Notes: generated from the sequence alone by a model not told the origin. A stretch of 64,000 bases of DNA from Daedaleopsis sinensis (GCA_033807695.1 CM066304.1:2604001-2668000), one strand, 5' to 3'. Shown: positions 35,117 through 45,475, counted from the first letter of the stretch. Translations and numbers: made by a program.

Positions 35117-38016
35117 TCAGCTCGTGGGCATCTTGAGGCACGTTGTGCGCAGGCCATCTCCAGCCCACTTCGCGACCTCGACGAGGAGTTCGCGTTTCTT
35201 GTCTGCGCCGGATGAAGAACGCAATTCGTACATCGTAGCTGAGTGATGCACGGATCAGACAAGGTCGTACGGTCATATGGAGATGTCGGAACTCACAGAG
35301 GTTGAAGAGGAACGGCTCTGCCGTGACGATTGTGGCAGGGGAGGCGCGGAGAGCGCCCTCGAGGACCTCGATGCCCTACAATGATGTCGACGTCAGTCGA
35401 CCCGCACAGAAGAGGGTAGATGCCCCGCTGACCTCCCGAAGCCTGCCTTGGTTGAGGAGCGCGACAGCGAGGTTATTGACCGCCTGGGACGAGTCTGTTC
35501 AGCCTGCTGGGACGTGCGCAGCGAGGAATCATATACGACCTACCACGAAGTTCTCCGGGTCGGCCGCGAGTATCTTCTGCAGCTCGCTCGCCGCGCGCTG
35601 CCAGTCGCCCTCGGCAGACGCGTACAGCGCGGCGTTCATGGCTTTCTGGGCGGGGTCCGCCGTCGGGTCCTCTGCGACGGCCGCGAAGTGCTTCGCGGCC
35701 ATGGCGACGTACCCGCCCTGGAGGTACACGCGTGCGACCGCGGAGCGGAGCGCGGGCGACGTCGTGGTGTTGCCATTTGCCAGGCAGAGCGGTTCCAGGA
35801 CCCTTGCGGCGGCGGCGAAGTCCTATGTACGTCAGAGACACGGGGTCAGCCTGCGGGCCGTCCGAGGATGCTGAAAAGAGAGAGGAGGAGGAGGGGGGAG
35901 AGAGAGATGAGGTACCTTCATTTCGATCAGCTGCGACGCGATGATGAGGCAGACGCGCGACCCGCGCTCGGCCCACATCGCAGAGGCGACCTGGTCCGCC
36001 TTCGCCACGCGCGCACGCAACTTGCAGCGCTGCAGCAGCGCGGCGAGCGTGTCGAGGTAGCCCATGTGGTCTCCCGCCCAGTACTTGAGCTTCGCGTAGA
36101 GCACCTCGAGCTCGAAGGGCATCACGCGCTCGAAGAGGAACGCCTGCGTCGCGGGCGGCTCGATCGCGTGCAGGACGGTGAAGAGGTTCGTGCATTCCGC
36201 GGCGGTCTGGTTGAACAGGCGCATGCGCGCGAGCGACGAGAGCCGGAGGTACCAAAGCTGCGGACGGTGTACTGTGTGTGAGCACTCCCTGCGAGCACGA
36301 TGCTGACGGCGTTGTAGGTGTCACTCACAGAGAGGATGAACGGGACGTCCTCTGGGTCGGCCTCGACTATCCGGTCGCGGGCCTGTTTGGCAACAGCTCT
36401 CCAACTGTTCGTCATCTGCACAGGACACTCAGTCAACTCAGCACTCATTGTAGCCGTTGTTCCACTCACAACCAACGGGTGAATCTCCCCGCCGAAGCGA
36501 GCATAATCGCCGGACAAGTCTCGCGGGGGTCGCTTTTCAGCCGGGATGTATTTGGTCAGGAGGGTACTCAATGCGTCTGTCTAGCGGTACACGGTTGGGA
36601 ATAATTTACAGCGGACTTAGATAACCACCATGTCAACGAAGAAAAGAGCGGAGCGCGTACATTCGGTATAGGCAGGAACATGGTCGGGAGAGTGAGGCCT
36701 GGTAGATACAATTCGGGAACGTCGTCTTCATCTTCATCATCACTGGGCGGCGCCGGGGTGGGCGGCATCGACTTGTTGAAGTTGGGGGAGCGGGGAAGTG
36801 GGATGGCGGCTGGTGGGGGGGCGAGGGCGATCTCCTCAGCGGCAGGGGCGAGAATGGACTGCGCCATGCTTTCCGACGCGACGGAGACGTCCTCGGAGAG
36901 CTCTGCATCAGGATCCTCGATGAAAGGATTGGGCACTTCGGGCTCGCCGACTGGGGCGGGAGGGGAAAAGAGAGGTGTTTCTCGCTGCACTTCCATCGAA
37001 GCCGAAAGTTGCGAATCGAGAGTGGACGATAGCAGCTCCGTAGCAGCGCCACTCTCGACTGCAGCTGACAGCGACGGTTGGGCCACACCAAGAGGATCCA
37101 TCTGAACAAGTAAGTTCAGAGAAGTTGAGGTAGGGACTGCAGAGGCCTTGTCTGCTGACGGAAGTGAATCGCTATGCTCCGGAATAAGGAATGCTTCAGG
37201 GAGGGTTGATGCGATGGGGGTAGGGGGAGCAGGCTCAAAAATTGAATCGCCGTCGTCGTCCGCTCCTGGGAGAGCGAAGTCGCAGGGTTCAAGAGGAGGT
37301 AGCGGGACCTCCCAAGGGTTCTGAATCGAAGGGGTTATCGGGAGCTGCCGCTGGTCAACCGGCGTACGGATGTCCTCGGGAAGGACTAAAGTCTCGAGAG
37401 GCGCTGTGAGCGATTCAAACGAGACGATAGACTTCTTCTCCACAAGGGACGGAGACGGTTCCCGGGCTGGCGGAACGAAAGCCTCGAGGGGTGCAGTGAG
37501 GGATTCAGGAGGTGGGAGGCGGGAAGAGAGACTGGCTATGCTCCACCGGTTCTCTGGGATGCCCTCTGAGGGTTGATTTAACGAGGACTCTACCTGGTGC
37601 TCCGAGATCAAGTGCGCCTCGTGGAACGACGAATCCGCGCTCGAGAAGCGGGAGTGCCCTGAGCTTGACGAGCTTGACTCCTCGGAATCACTGTAATGCT
37701 TTCCGAGGCCACCGGCAGAGACGCTTCTTGTGAGGGTGTCGACACTGGCGTGAGTGCGGGGGGAGACAGGAAAGGTGATGGGATGCTCGTGGTCGGGAAC
37801 AACCCCGAGGACGACGGGCGAGGGGTGGGCGTCTGCGGGAACGCCGTCGTGGTGTCGAATGTGGCCGCGTAAGGAAATGTAGCTGATGCGTCTCTTGAGA
37901 CCGCTCACGATGCGCTTGACCCCCTTGAGCTGCATGTCGGACGGCGGAGACGAGGGTGCGGTCGTCGTTGGACGCAACGGCGAGGGAGAGGAGGATTTGT
38001 GACGAAGGAGAGGCAT
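35117..38016 (-). CDS. TRAPPC12: TRAPPC12-like trafficking complex subunit
   Basis: Subunit of the TRAPP III-type tethering complex acting in ER-Golgi and autophagic traffic. The N-terminal half (about 450 residues from MPLLRHKSSSPSPLRP) is Ser/Pro/Glu-rich and probably disordered. The conserved part starts ELYLPGLTLPTMFLPIPN. The next exon begins at acceptor CGCTAG and reads TDALSTLLTKYIPAEKRPPR, which restores the family sequence. Tetratricopeptide-like helices follow: SWRAVAKQARDRIVEADPED, FERVMPFELEVLYAKLKYWA, ALYASAEGDWQRAASELQKI, NNLAVALLNQGRLREGIEVL. The C-terminus, after a final intron, is NLSTMYELRSSSGADKKREL then LRTTCLKMPTS, matching the end of animal TRAPPC12. The start is the first ATG of the long ORF; the disordered half argues for one fused gene rather than two. 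Confidence 0.85.
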
Positions 38017-38809
38017 GGTGAGTGTTCACATTTGTTGTGCTGAGGGGGACGCGGCTAGACTGCAGCGTTTTATACACGTTCAGCAGGATGACTTGTGCAC
38101 GCCACTCGTGCTTGTCCGGCGTGGGCACTGCGCCGCGAACGACCTGGACGTCCGTGTCTGCGGGTTGCCTCGGGTGCGCTGATATCGAAGAGATCCTCTC
38201 CGCACTCATCTAACCGCACCGCGGCTGTCCCCACACCTAAATCGCGTGGCCCCATCGGATGTGAAGCATGCATGATGCGTGCGCCGTCTACGATTCCACG
38301 GTCATTCCAGTAAGCCATGCAGTATGTCTGTGTCTCCAGGAAATACTGACACACACCCCGTGGATGCTCTGCACAGCTTATTGTAGGTCCAGGACCGTTC
38401 CAGCCTCCCGACTCGGATCCGGACTAGACCTACGAAATGCAAATGGGTCGTCGTCTGGCCCAACCCCCTCTAAATGTTATCCCACTCAGCACTGTCACTG
38501 GGGTATTAGTACTACCTTCAGGTCTCGATCACGCTGGTTGCAAGTGGTGTATCAGTGGGTAATTCAATTCTGCCCGCACTGGTGCCTTACATGAGGCTGA
38601 TCCCATTCCAAGGTCCCGTTAGTGGTATGAGGACCCTGGATAGACGTCAGATATAAACTGGGGCTCTCTGACTTGTCATTCGGACCACGGTAGGATAGCT
38701 CTGTAACATCAATAATATGGCTTCGGTATAGTACACACACTCCCTGACCAGGGAGCGTCCTAATAGGACGATCCGTCGGCCAGAGAGTGCATCCGACTAA
38801 CTTCCAGGC
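38017..38809. other. Upstream region of TRAPPC12 and start of repeat-rich stretch
   Basis: The first 200-300 bp should be the TRAPPC12 promoter. From about 38560 on, the sequence is degenerate. The piece at 38727-38790 (with CACACACTCCCTGACCAGGG) is similar to the complement of 40505-40562. No intact gene seen. Confidence 0.45.
38727..38790 (-). repeat. Dispersed repeat, copy 1
   Basis: On the plus strand CACACACTCCCTGACCAGGG is followed by AGGACGATC and GGCCAGAGAGT. The complement of 40505-40562 gives CACACACTCCCTGGCCAGAG, TAGGACGATC and a similar ending. The two copies are inverted relative to each other and about 80 per cent identical over 58 bp. The core contains an imperfect dyad (CTCCCTG/CCAGGGAG). 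Confidence 0.6.
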
Positions 38810-38923
38810 ACCGTGGTGTACCTCATACTGAGGCTTGAGGCCACGAAGGATCGATATCGTCGCCTCGACGGTCGGCTCGTCGATCTGCACAGGCTGGAAT
38901 CGGTTTTCCAGTGCAGCGTCCTT
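38810..38923 (-). pseudogene. Relic of Hsp104/ClpB disaggregase gene
   Basis: A 38-codon open stretch reads [20 protein letters not shown] then [18 protein letters not shown]. This is the conserved end of the first AAA+ module of Hsp104/ClpB, where KDAALERRFQ and SILRGLKxxYEVHHG are family hallmarks. On both sides the homology stops: EYVD-like residues just upstream are out of frame, and downstream the sequence becomes unrelated. No start, no Walker motifs and no splice structure remain. A captured or eroded gene fragment, not a working gene. Confidence 0.75.
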
Positions 38924-38936
38924 GCAAGTCCACATA

Positions 38937-39350
38937 TTCCCTCCCCATCCATCGCAAACCGTCCGTAGAGGCCTCGTATCGAGGATATGCCACCTACGGA
39001 GGCGATTGGAGGTGGATAACGGGGTGGATGGCTGCGAGACACGGCGGATGACGGCGCTAAGCCCTTCGAGAGGTCAAAAACACCCTACACGCTCGTCGCT
39101 GTTCCATTCCGAAATACATCGCTTTGAATCCGTCGAGCTCTCACACGTTGAGGACGGAAGCGTTCGGAGGCCAGTACTGGGGTGGATGGATGTGAACAAC
39201 GAAGTTTTTCAGCAGGAGGCCCGCTCAGACGTACTCGTACACCCTCCCCACTACCGAATGCTATTCGCACACCACCCGCAGAGGCCTCACATTGAGGATA
39301 GACCACCTGCGAAGGCGATTGGAGGTATATGGGTGCAAGAGACAGTGCGT
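38937..39350. repeat. Direct duplication of about 100 bp, 310 bp apart
   Basis: The segment 38969-39024 (GAGGCCTCGTATCGAGGATA, then CACCTACGGAGGCGATTGGA) recurs at 39281-39326 (GAGGCCTCACATTGAGGATA, then CACCTGCGAAGGCGATTGGA) at about 80-85 per cent identity. Weaker similarity extends to both sides, including the Hsp104-like part: near 39170-39240 a YEYV-like trace lies at the equivalent position on the minus strand. So the Hsp104 relic seems to have been duplicated together with its flank and has decayed further in copy 2. Confidence 0.65.
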
Positions 39351-41016
39351 AATGAAGCTATGAACTTAGGAGACGGTCTCCTACATGTACGCTGCCGTCG
39401 ACCTCTCGCTTTTCGTAACATATGTACTTCGCAATGCGGTACCCTGCCTCGCATACTATCATGATCATAACATGCCCCGCGAAACAATGGGCACCTACAA
39501 GATATTGCTACCCGAGGGTATTGCTCGACTTGCTCATAGTCTTCCCCGGTACTATTGGATCCCATGTCTCATTCATGACCCTTGGGCCCGGATGAGTGTT
39601 GTCAGCCGGTACAGGAGTACCTGGTTAGACTCCCGGAGGTTTTTTCACGAAAAAACATTTTTTATCCTCTGGGTTTTAGTCCGTGGTATGGCACTCGATA
39701 TGCCAACGTGCTGTCGCAGTCGCTCCTGCTCCACCTGTGCTTGCATGGGTGATGAGCCAAAGGTCTCATGCTCGAACATGTGGTTCAACCATTATCTCGG
39801 AATGCACTACGGCAGGGAGGGTCTTATTCGGAGGTGCTTTATTTAAGTAGGGTTCGGTAGTGTACATCACGTTGAAGTCTGCTGTGCTGTATATGGTAGA
39901 CTAGGGGCTTGTAGACGTGGTGTGCGCTTAAATTCAATTCCTCCTCCTCCTCCAGGGCCCCTCCCATGTTCGTTTCGCATCGGTACGTCCTCAAATTTGG
40001 CCGGCAGCCTGTACTGTGTATTCAACGTTAGTGTGTAATGACGTTGATGATCCAGACAGCCTCCACTGACTTGCTTCACAAAGTACTGCTGGACTTGCTG
40101 TCAACTGTGGACGCTCTTGAAGCGCGCATGCGACCGTTACGTGCCACGTTGCACCATCAAAGGCACCATCAGCGCCTTGAATGCCCGACCGACGGTCCCG
40201 CCCGACGATCCCACGGGCCACTGACATGTCGAAACTGGGGTTGTGCGACGCGCCAACACCGCCGACCACGTCCCCTTCGATATGCACGCGCGTCCCATTC
40301 GTACGAGTCTTACTCGAAGGAGTGCAGAAGAGTGCCGAACGCGATCTTTACCGCTCATGTACCCGCGCATCTCACCCAAGCCGGCGGGGATGCCTCGGGA
40401 GGGGTTGTTTCACCTCCGGGTACCTGCCGACGGCTTGTCCGGGTGCGCGGGCCCGACATCCATCCGGTTCTCCCGCCCGCCAATCCCTCTCGTCGTACAG
40501 CACAGCCGCTCCCCTGGCACACAGATCGTCCTAGCAGAACGGTCTCTGGCCAGGGAGTGTGTGGACGGCTCGGCTTCGATGACAACGACGCATGATAGCC
40601 TATGATAGCTTACTCCTGGTTCAGAGGTGACGCCGTGAGCCTGCCGGGTCCACCCAGTGGATCTCGAAGCCCAGTGGGACCTCCCCGGCGCAGTTGCATC
40701 CCAATAAGTACCGGTGGGCAACCTCGATAGGCTCGGTACGTTGGAGCCATGCTTGAGCCATGCCATCAAGTGTGTCCGCCCCCGCTTTGATGGTACTCAT
40801 CGAAACCATAACAGGTATGACGTATACTGACCGGCCATTGTGAGCATGCTATCCCCCTCGGCTGATTCAAAAACCCATCATGTTTTGTCTAGATCAATCA
40901 ACCGCATCGTCCAAACACCTTGACGGTATCGTCCGTCCGGCCCAACCACGGCGAATTTAACTTGACTCGAATTAAAATACAAGGGAGCGCGAACAAGCCC
41001 CATATCCGCAGGCACT
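39351..41016. other. Gene-free stretch with decayed sequence
   Basis: About 1.7 kb. ORFs of up to 185 codons occur on both strands but overlap each other, carry no recognisable motif and use rare codon patterns, so none is called. A 7-bp hairpin GTTTTTT-CACG-AAAAAAC lies near 39639-39656. The repeat copy at 40505-40562 is inside. Confidence 0.45.
40505..40562 (+). repeat. Dispersed repeat, copy 2
   Basis: Inverted relative of the unit at 38727-38790. It contains GATCGTCCTA and GGCCAGGGAGTGTGTG. It lies in a gene-free region with several unsupported ORFs. Probably a trace of an inactive mobile element. Confidence 0.6.
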
Positions 41017-41247
41017 GACCATGGCGTTCAACGGTGATCTATTTGTGCTATGGAGCGACTTTGGACAATCCGATTGCATTGAAGGGGGAAGAGAGAAGGA
41101 GAACAGTACAGTCTCATCGATGGAGCTCGGAGTCAAAAGCCCATGGTTACACCTTGCGAGCATCGTCGCAGACATCGCACAGGAACAATCTGAACAAGCA
41201 AACCGTCAGCAAGTAGATAGCGATGGCGGTAAGAAGATTCCCTCGTA

Positions 41248-41791
41248 CTAGCTAGCGCTGTGTGAGAATTGGATCCGATATGCTCCTGTGTCAGGTTCGA
41301 CCACGTTGCATCGCTGGGGGTAGATATGCCCACCGACGCGCCCGTTCCATTGGCATTCGTTGAGAATGGACTGGAGATAGCCGCCGCAATTTATGCCATC
41401 CTTGATATGCGAGCCCTTGGCACCACAGACGTCGACTTTACACGTGCGTACTGTGATCTGAGTCGTGCATAATGACTTGTGACCGTTGCTTTGGTTGCAC
41501 CGCGTAGCCAGCTGGTTCATCGCCTGTACGCAGTCGTCAAACAGCGGGCTGCCAAGTGTCGTTTCGCACTGAGGCCTAGTCGTGTCGTGCGCGGGGCAAT
41601 CGTCTGGCCACGGAATAGGTCAATTGGAGTGAAGTTAGAGCACAGTCCGGAACTTGAAGCTTGAAAGACAGGGAGAATCGAGAGGGAGAACAATTTCAAG
41701 ACTCACCCCGTGTGGCCGCGGACAAGGACGTCCCCGAGACGGCGGCGGCACAGGCGAGTATAAGAGCGTTCACGAGGGCAACCTTGACCAT
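41248..41791 (-). CDS. Small secreted cysteine-rich protein, paralogue A
   Basis: About 145 residues in two exons. The signal peptide MVKVALVNALILACAAAVSG has a hydrophobic core and small residues before the likely cleavage site. The intron starts at a GTGAGT near 41705 and ends before GACGATTGCCCC. The mature part carries ten cysteines seen in DDCPAHD, PQCET, DDCVQAMNQL, TRCNQ, SLCTT, RTCKVDVCG, INCGGY, NECQW and PQRCN, and ends GAYRIQFSHSAS. Even cysteine number and small size suggest a disulphide-stabilised extracellular protein, for example an effector-like or cell-wall protein. I recognise no family. A probable 5'-leader intron (41877-41814, GTGAGT...CAACAG) and a TATA motif (41939-41946) precede it. 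Paralogue B lies 2.3 kb away on the same strand. Confidence 0.75.
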
Positions 41792-41813
41792 TGTCCACAG
41801 CGATGTTCGATAC

Positions 41814-41946
41814 CTGTTGGATGATATTAGACTACAGTGCCAGTGTGCAGGGTTGAACTTGAAAAGAGGCAACTCACGATCTTCAAGATGAAAGGCGAAC
41901 TTAGAGAGGTTCTGCTGAGCCAGAACTGTTCGAGAGAGTTATATAA
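41814..41946 (-). promoter_or_regulatory. TATA box and 5'-leader intron of paralogue A
   Basis: TTATATAA at 41939-41946, then on the minus strand a leader that contains GTGAGT at 41877 and CAACAG at 41814, a likely 64-bp intron ending 22 bp before the ATG. The same arrangement (TATATAA core at 44179-44185, GTGAGT, CCACTAG) is kept upstream of paralogue B, which supports it as functional. Confidence 0.6.
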
Positions 41947-42185
41947 GTTGGAGACGTCCTGGGTTTTCGCCGCCATGTTCGGAGCAAGCCTGCTCCTTCT
42001 TTCTGAGTCCTTGAACTTGTTTCAAGCTATGCGATATCTACGGCGATCGTCAACATAGACAACCATAGAGCGAAAGTCAGCAAGCAAATTGAAACTGACG
42101 TCTCGCCTCGTCTGGTACTAGTTCCAAGCCGCTCCCCTCGGACTCTCGGGTTCTATATCAGCAACCCGAAGTTCGAGCAGTCAGA

Positions 42186-42353
42186 ACTATTTAAAAAAAC
42201 AAGAACGGTGAGATCTTCGACTCGGGATCACCTTCAAGCTTCAAAGCTTCAAACGTCGACTCTTCGAGCTTCAAGCTTCAGGTTGAGAAAGATGCGCCTC
42301 CTCCGCACGCCCTTGCGATTTGGTTTGCTGGATGTCTCGTTCCTAATCCATCA
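42186..42353 (+). repeat. 168-bp upstream element, orientation 1
   Basis: It runs from ACTATTTAAAAAAACAAGAA to GTTCCTAATCCATCA, with AAGCTT/TTCAAGC-rich sequence inside. The reverse complement of 44434-44602 matches it along its whole length at about 95 per cent. It begins 395 bp upstream of the paralogue A start codon, directly after GCAGTCAGA, which also borders copy 2. Confidence 0.85.
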
Positions 42354-43301
42354 AACTTGTACTCCTGGTCTCGTACACAGGGTGAAACGCCAGATCTGTC
42401 AGGCGAAGCATTTCTTGTGAATCCATGAATGTAGAGGACATTTGTCACGAATTCCTCCTAGATGGCTCTTTTTAGAGCATTCTGTGTCAATCCGCAGATT
42501 GTCTGCAGAGTGTCGGTAGATTATCGTATGGGAAACTTATGTAAAGTGGTCATGCCACAAATTTTGAGGAGCGCATGACGTCGATACACGATTTCGTCTG
42601 CGGATTTTCGTACTCAGCAGGTACGTACCCAGTGGGCCAGACGTGCGAGTTTGAACCCGCACCCTCCCGCACCCCACCAGTGCCACCGCTGTTAACTTGA
42701 GAACAGTACCCCCTTGTCTGCTGCGCTGCAATCTCGACCACGGTGATCAAAACTCGGGAACGACACATCCATGATAATAATGGCTCCCGTTTCAGAAGGA
42801 ATGGATCTACTTAAGAGGATCCAGGAATACGATCACGGTGGTATCCGAACGGTGGACGTACATGGCAATCTAATCCCACGCCACACTTGCATCTAAGTAT
42901 TGGCAACAGGGTCGTATCTCATCCTCTCACTCACCTCTTCAAGATCTTTTATATCTGATTCAGGCTAGTAGGGCCCCGATGATGGGAATACTACGACGGG
43001 CTGAGATGTCAGCGAATCATGTAGAACCGGATCTCCGCCGTCGCACTCCTCCTCACAAGCGAAAGTCGTCCTAAGCGTCCAATGGATCAAATAGGGCCAC
43101 TATGGACGCTTGGTCACCGAAATATCGGCCTTGTACTGGACACAGGAATTGGCGCCTGAGACAATGATGGGTCTGTTCTGGTCTGTTGGACGGATAGGTT
43201 TCGGGTGGATCTCCGGTGCTCCGGCCACGCAGTGGGACTGACCGCGAAATGGAAGCCATTGCGGAGCAGGATGTCCATGTTGAGGGAGTCCAGGTCCGAC
43301 A
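42354..43301. other. Spacer between the two duplicated loci
   Basis: About 950 bp unique within this window. A minus-strand GGTTCAAACTC near 42650 resembles an RNA polymerase III B box but has no convincing A box or tRNA fold. No gene supported. Confidence 0.45.
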
Positions 43302-43518
43302 TGACCATGGCGTTCAAGGGTGATTTATTTGTGCTATGGAGCGACTTTGGAATTCGATTGCATTGAACGGGGAAGAGAGAAGGAGAAGTACTAGGAGTCA
43401 CGGCTCGCCGAGTGTATACAGTACAGTCTCAGTGTCGTCGGAGACATCGAGCATGAGCAATCTGAACAAGCGAACCGTCAGCAAGTACTTAGCGATGGCA
43501 GTAAAAAATCCCCTCGTA

Positions 43519-44036
43519 CTAGCTAGCGCTGTGTGAGAATTGGATCCGATATGCTCCCCAGTCGGGAAGATTCTCCACGTTGCATCGCTGGGGATAGATA
43601 TGCCCACCGACGAGCCCGTTCCATTCGCATTCGTTGAGAATGGACTTGAGATAGCCGCCGCAATTTATGCCCGTCTTGATGTGCGAATTCCTTATACCAC
43701 AAACGTCGACTTTACACGTGCCTACTTTGATCTGAGTCGTGCAGGCCGAGTTGTAAGGATTGGTCTGGTAGCAACTCGTGGCCAGCTGGTTCATCGCCTT
43801 TACGCAGTCGTCAAAACGCGGGCTGCCAAGTGTCGTGTCGCACACAGGCCTAGTCGGGTCATGCGCGGGGCAATCCTCTGGTTACGAAATAGTAGAGTGT
43901 CAGAGCACGGTCTGGAAAAGATAGAGAATTGAGAGGGAGAACAATCTAAAGACTCACCCCGAGTGGAGAGGGACATCCCGGAGACGGCGGCGGCACAGGC
44001 GAGTAAAAGAGCGTTGACGAGCGCAAACTTGAACAT
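43519..44036 (-). CDS. Small secreted cysteine-rich protein, paralogue B
   Basis: About 144 residues in two exons. The signal peptide is MFKFALVNALLLACAAAVSG. The intron uses a GTGAGT donor after SLSTR and an acceptor CCAG before AGGATTGC, giving REDCPAHDPTRPVCDTTLGS. All ten cysteines of paralogue A are kept (EDC, VCD, DDC, SCY, ACT, TCK, VCG, NCG, NEC, RCN). The end LPDWGAYRIQFSHSAS is also shared, but about 30 per cent of residues differ, including charge changes (for example RTCK to GTCK, KGSHIKD to RNSHIKT). Likely extracellular; function unknown. Frames and splice sites are intact, so both paralogues look active. Confidence 0.78.
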
Positions 44037-44433
44037 TGTCGACAGGGATTTTCGATACCTAGTGGATGATTTTAGAGCACAGTGCTAGTGTGCGGGACTG
44101 ATGAGAGGCAACTCACGAGCTTCAAGATGAAAGGCGAACTTGGAGGGGTTCTGCTGAGGCCAGAGCTGTTCGAGGGGGTTATATAGTAAGCTGGAGACAC
44201 ATTCGCTTACTCCTCTCCCTCTCATGATCATACCTAAGTCCTGGGTTTTCGCCGCCATGTTCGCAGCAAGCCTACTCCCTCTTTCTGAGTTCTTGAACTT
44301 GTTACAACCATAGAGCAAAAGTCAGCAGGCAAATTGAAACTGACGTCTCGCCTCGTCTGGTACTCCAAGCCGCTCTCCTCGGACTCTCGGGTTCTTCCAT
44401 GTCAGCAACCCGAAGTTCGAGCAGTCAGATGTA

Positions 44434-44602
44434 TGATGGATTAGGAACGAGACATCCAGCAAACCAAATCGCGAGGGCGTGCGGAGGAGGCGGATCTGTC
44501 TCAACCTGAAGCTTGAAGCTCGAAGAGTCGACGTTGGAAGCTTTGAAGCTTGAAGGCGATCCCGAGTCGAAGATCTCACCGTTCTTGTTTTTTTAAAATA
44601 GT
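44434..44602 (-). repeat. 168-bp upstream element, orientation 2 (inverted)
   Basis: Reverse complement of 42186-42353. It starts TGATGGATTAGGAACGAGAC and ends AAAATAGT, 398 bp upstream of the paralogue B start codon. The gene-proximal border GCAGTCAGA is the same as in copy 1, but the outer flanks are unrelated, so the element coincides with the edge of the duplication. Confidence 0.85.
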
Positions 44603-44826
44603 ACGTTAACACCCTTACCTCCGGAGACATCAGGAGACACCTCAAACTCTAGCTCAGTGCTCACCGGATGTTTATGGGCTCCGCGAAGACGGAACGTGCT
44701 GGTATTCCTCCGGAATGCGCGCAGTTGTGCGTTGGTCCGCATACCCTGGTAGAGTAATGGCGAGGAAATCCTATGGGTCGCCAGTAACAAATGTCCATAG
44801 GTTTGCCATAGGTTCACGTTTGCGTT

Positions 44827-44883
44827 CAGGTTGAAACAGATTCGCCTCCTCCGCACGCCCTCGCGATTTCGTTTGCTGGATGT
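44827..44883 (+). repeat. Partial third copy of the upstream element
   Basis: CAGGTTGAAACAGATTCGCC to GTTTGCTGGATGT repeats about 57 bp of the element, in the orientation of copy 1 (42275-42333). This shows that the element exists independently of the gene duplication and is probably a small dispersed repeat. Confidence 0.75.
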
Positions 44884-45475
44884 TTGGTCAGCTCGCAAGC
44901 TTTCTGCGCTGTACCTGCCGAGTGAGTGGCCTGACATGCATCATACCCATACCGCGCGACCGTCTTCCGACTTGCTAATTAGGTGTTACTAGACGACACT
45001 TGCGTCACTTGAAGATGTCACAAATCATGTAAGAGCGGCCGGTCTGGTACTATCACAGCTAGTACTTCTACTACTAGCGATGCTTTGAAAGCAGCCTGTA
45101 GCTAGGCTCGCTAGCCAGCTGAGTTGACTCGCCTTTAAAGCTCAGAGGAGAGGCCGGCACACTGCCATACCTGGGTAAGCTGAGGGCTCGTAAACGACCC
45201 TCTCGCTCTACGTAGGCCTGGGTGCGTGCCGCACGTCGCCGGGCGCTTGGACAGGATAGGCGCTCCCTGGTTCGAGCTCCGACATTCCCACGGGGGCCTA
45301 CCCGATGAATAGGCCTACTTGCCACTTGGAGGAACCTGATCACTTGCAATTGTCACATTCCACTCCACGTCGTGCTCGACCTCGAGCTCCCTCGCCGCCC
45401 TTCGCCGCCCTCACCAGCAACAGTGTACTACTAGAGCAGCGGGTGTAATAATCCATTGTTCTTCCCCTCATCATC
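44884..45475. other. Intergenic, promoter of the Mpe1-like gene
   Basis: About 590 bp with no supported gene. C-rich repeats (CTCGCCGCCCTTCGCCGCCC, about 45388-45410) and a C/T-rich run precede the ATG at 45476. Confidence 0.5.

Larger units (their letters stand above)
41017..42353. repeat. Direct duplication, copy 1 (secreted-protein locus A)
   Basis: From ACCATGGCGTTCAACGGTGA (41018 on) to the end of the 168-bp element at 42353, the sequence matches 43302-44602 in the same orientation, over the 3' flank, gene, 5' leader intron, TATA region and upstream sequence. Small indels are scattered through it, and the last 168 bp are inverted. The unit offset is about 2.28 kb. Confidence 0.85.
43302..44602. 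repeat. Direct duplication, copy 2 (secreted-protein locus B)
   Basis: Matches copy 1 (41017-42353) in the same orientation, as seen in ATGGCGTTCAAGGGTGATTT, CTCGTACTAGCTAGCGCTGT and TGACGTCTCGCCTCGTCTGG. Insertions include about 40 bp after the TATA region (44188-44228). The terminal 169-bp element is inverted. Homology ends at that element. Confidence 0.85.

Noticed and set aside
39385..39846. 153-codon plus-strand ORF with a CCRSRSCSTCAC cluster
   Set aside because: No signal peptide or family, sits in decayed repeat-rich DNA, no splice or promoter context.
40038..40605. Overlapping ORFs of 117-185 codons on the plus strand
   Set aside because: Three frames open at once in GC-rich sequence; none shows conserved motifs. 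Likely composition effect.
42640..42665. B-box-like GGTTCAAACTC on the minus strand, possible tRNA
   Set aside because: No A box at the right distance and no acceptor or anticodon stem.
45240..45290. GGTTCGAGCTCC, possible tRNA T arm
   Set aside because: T stem does not pair and the upstream sequence does not fold as a tRNA.
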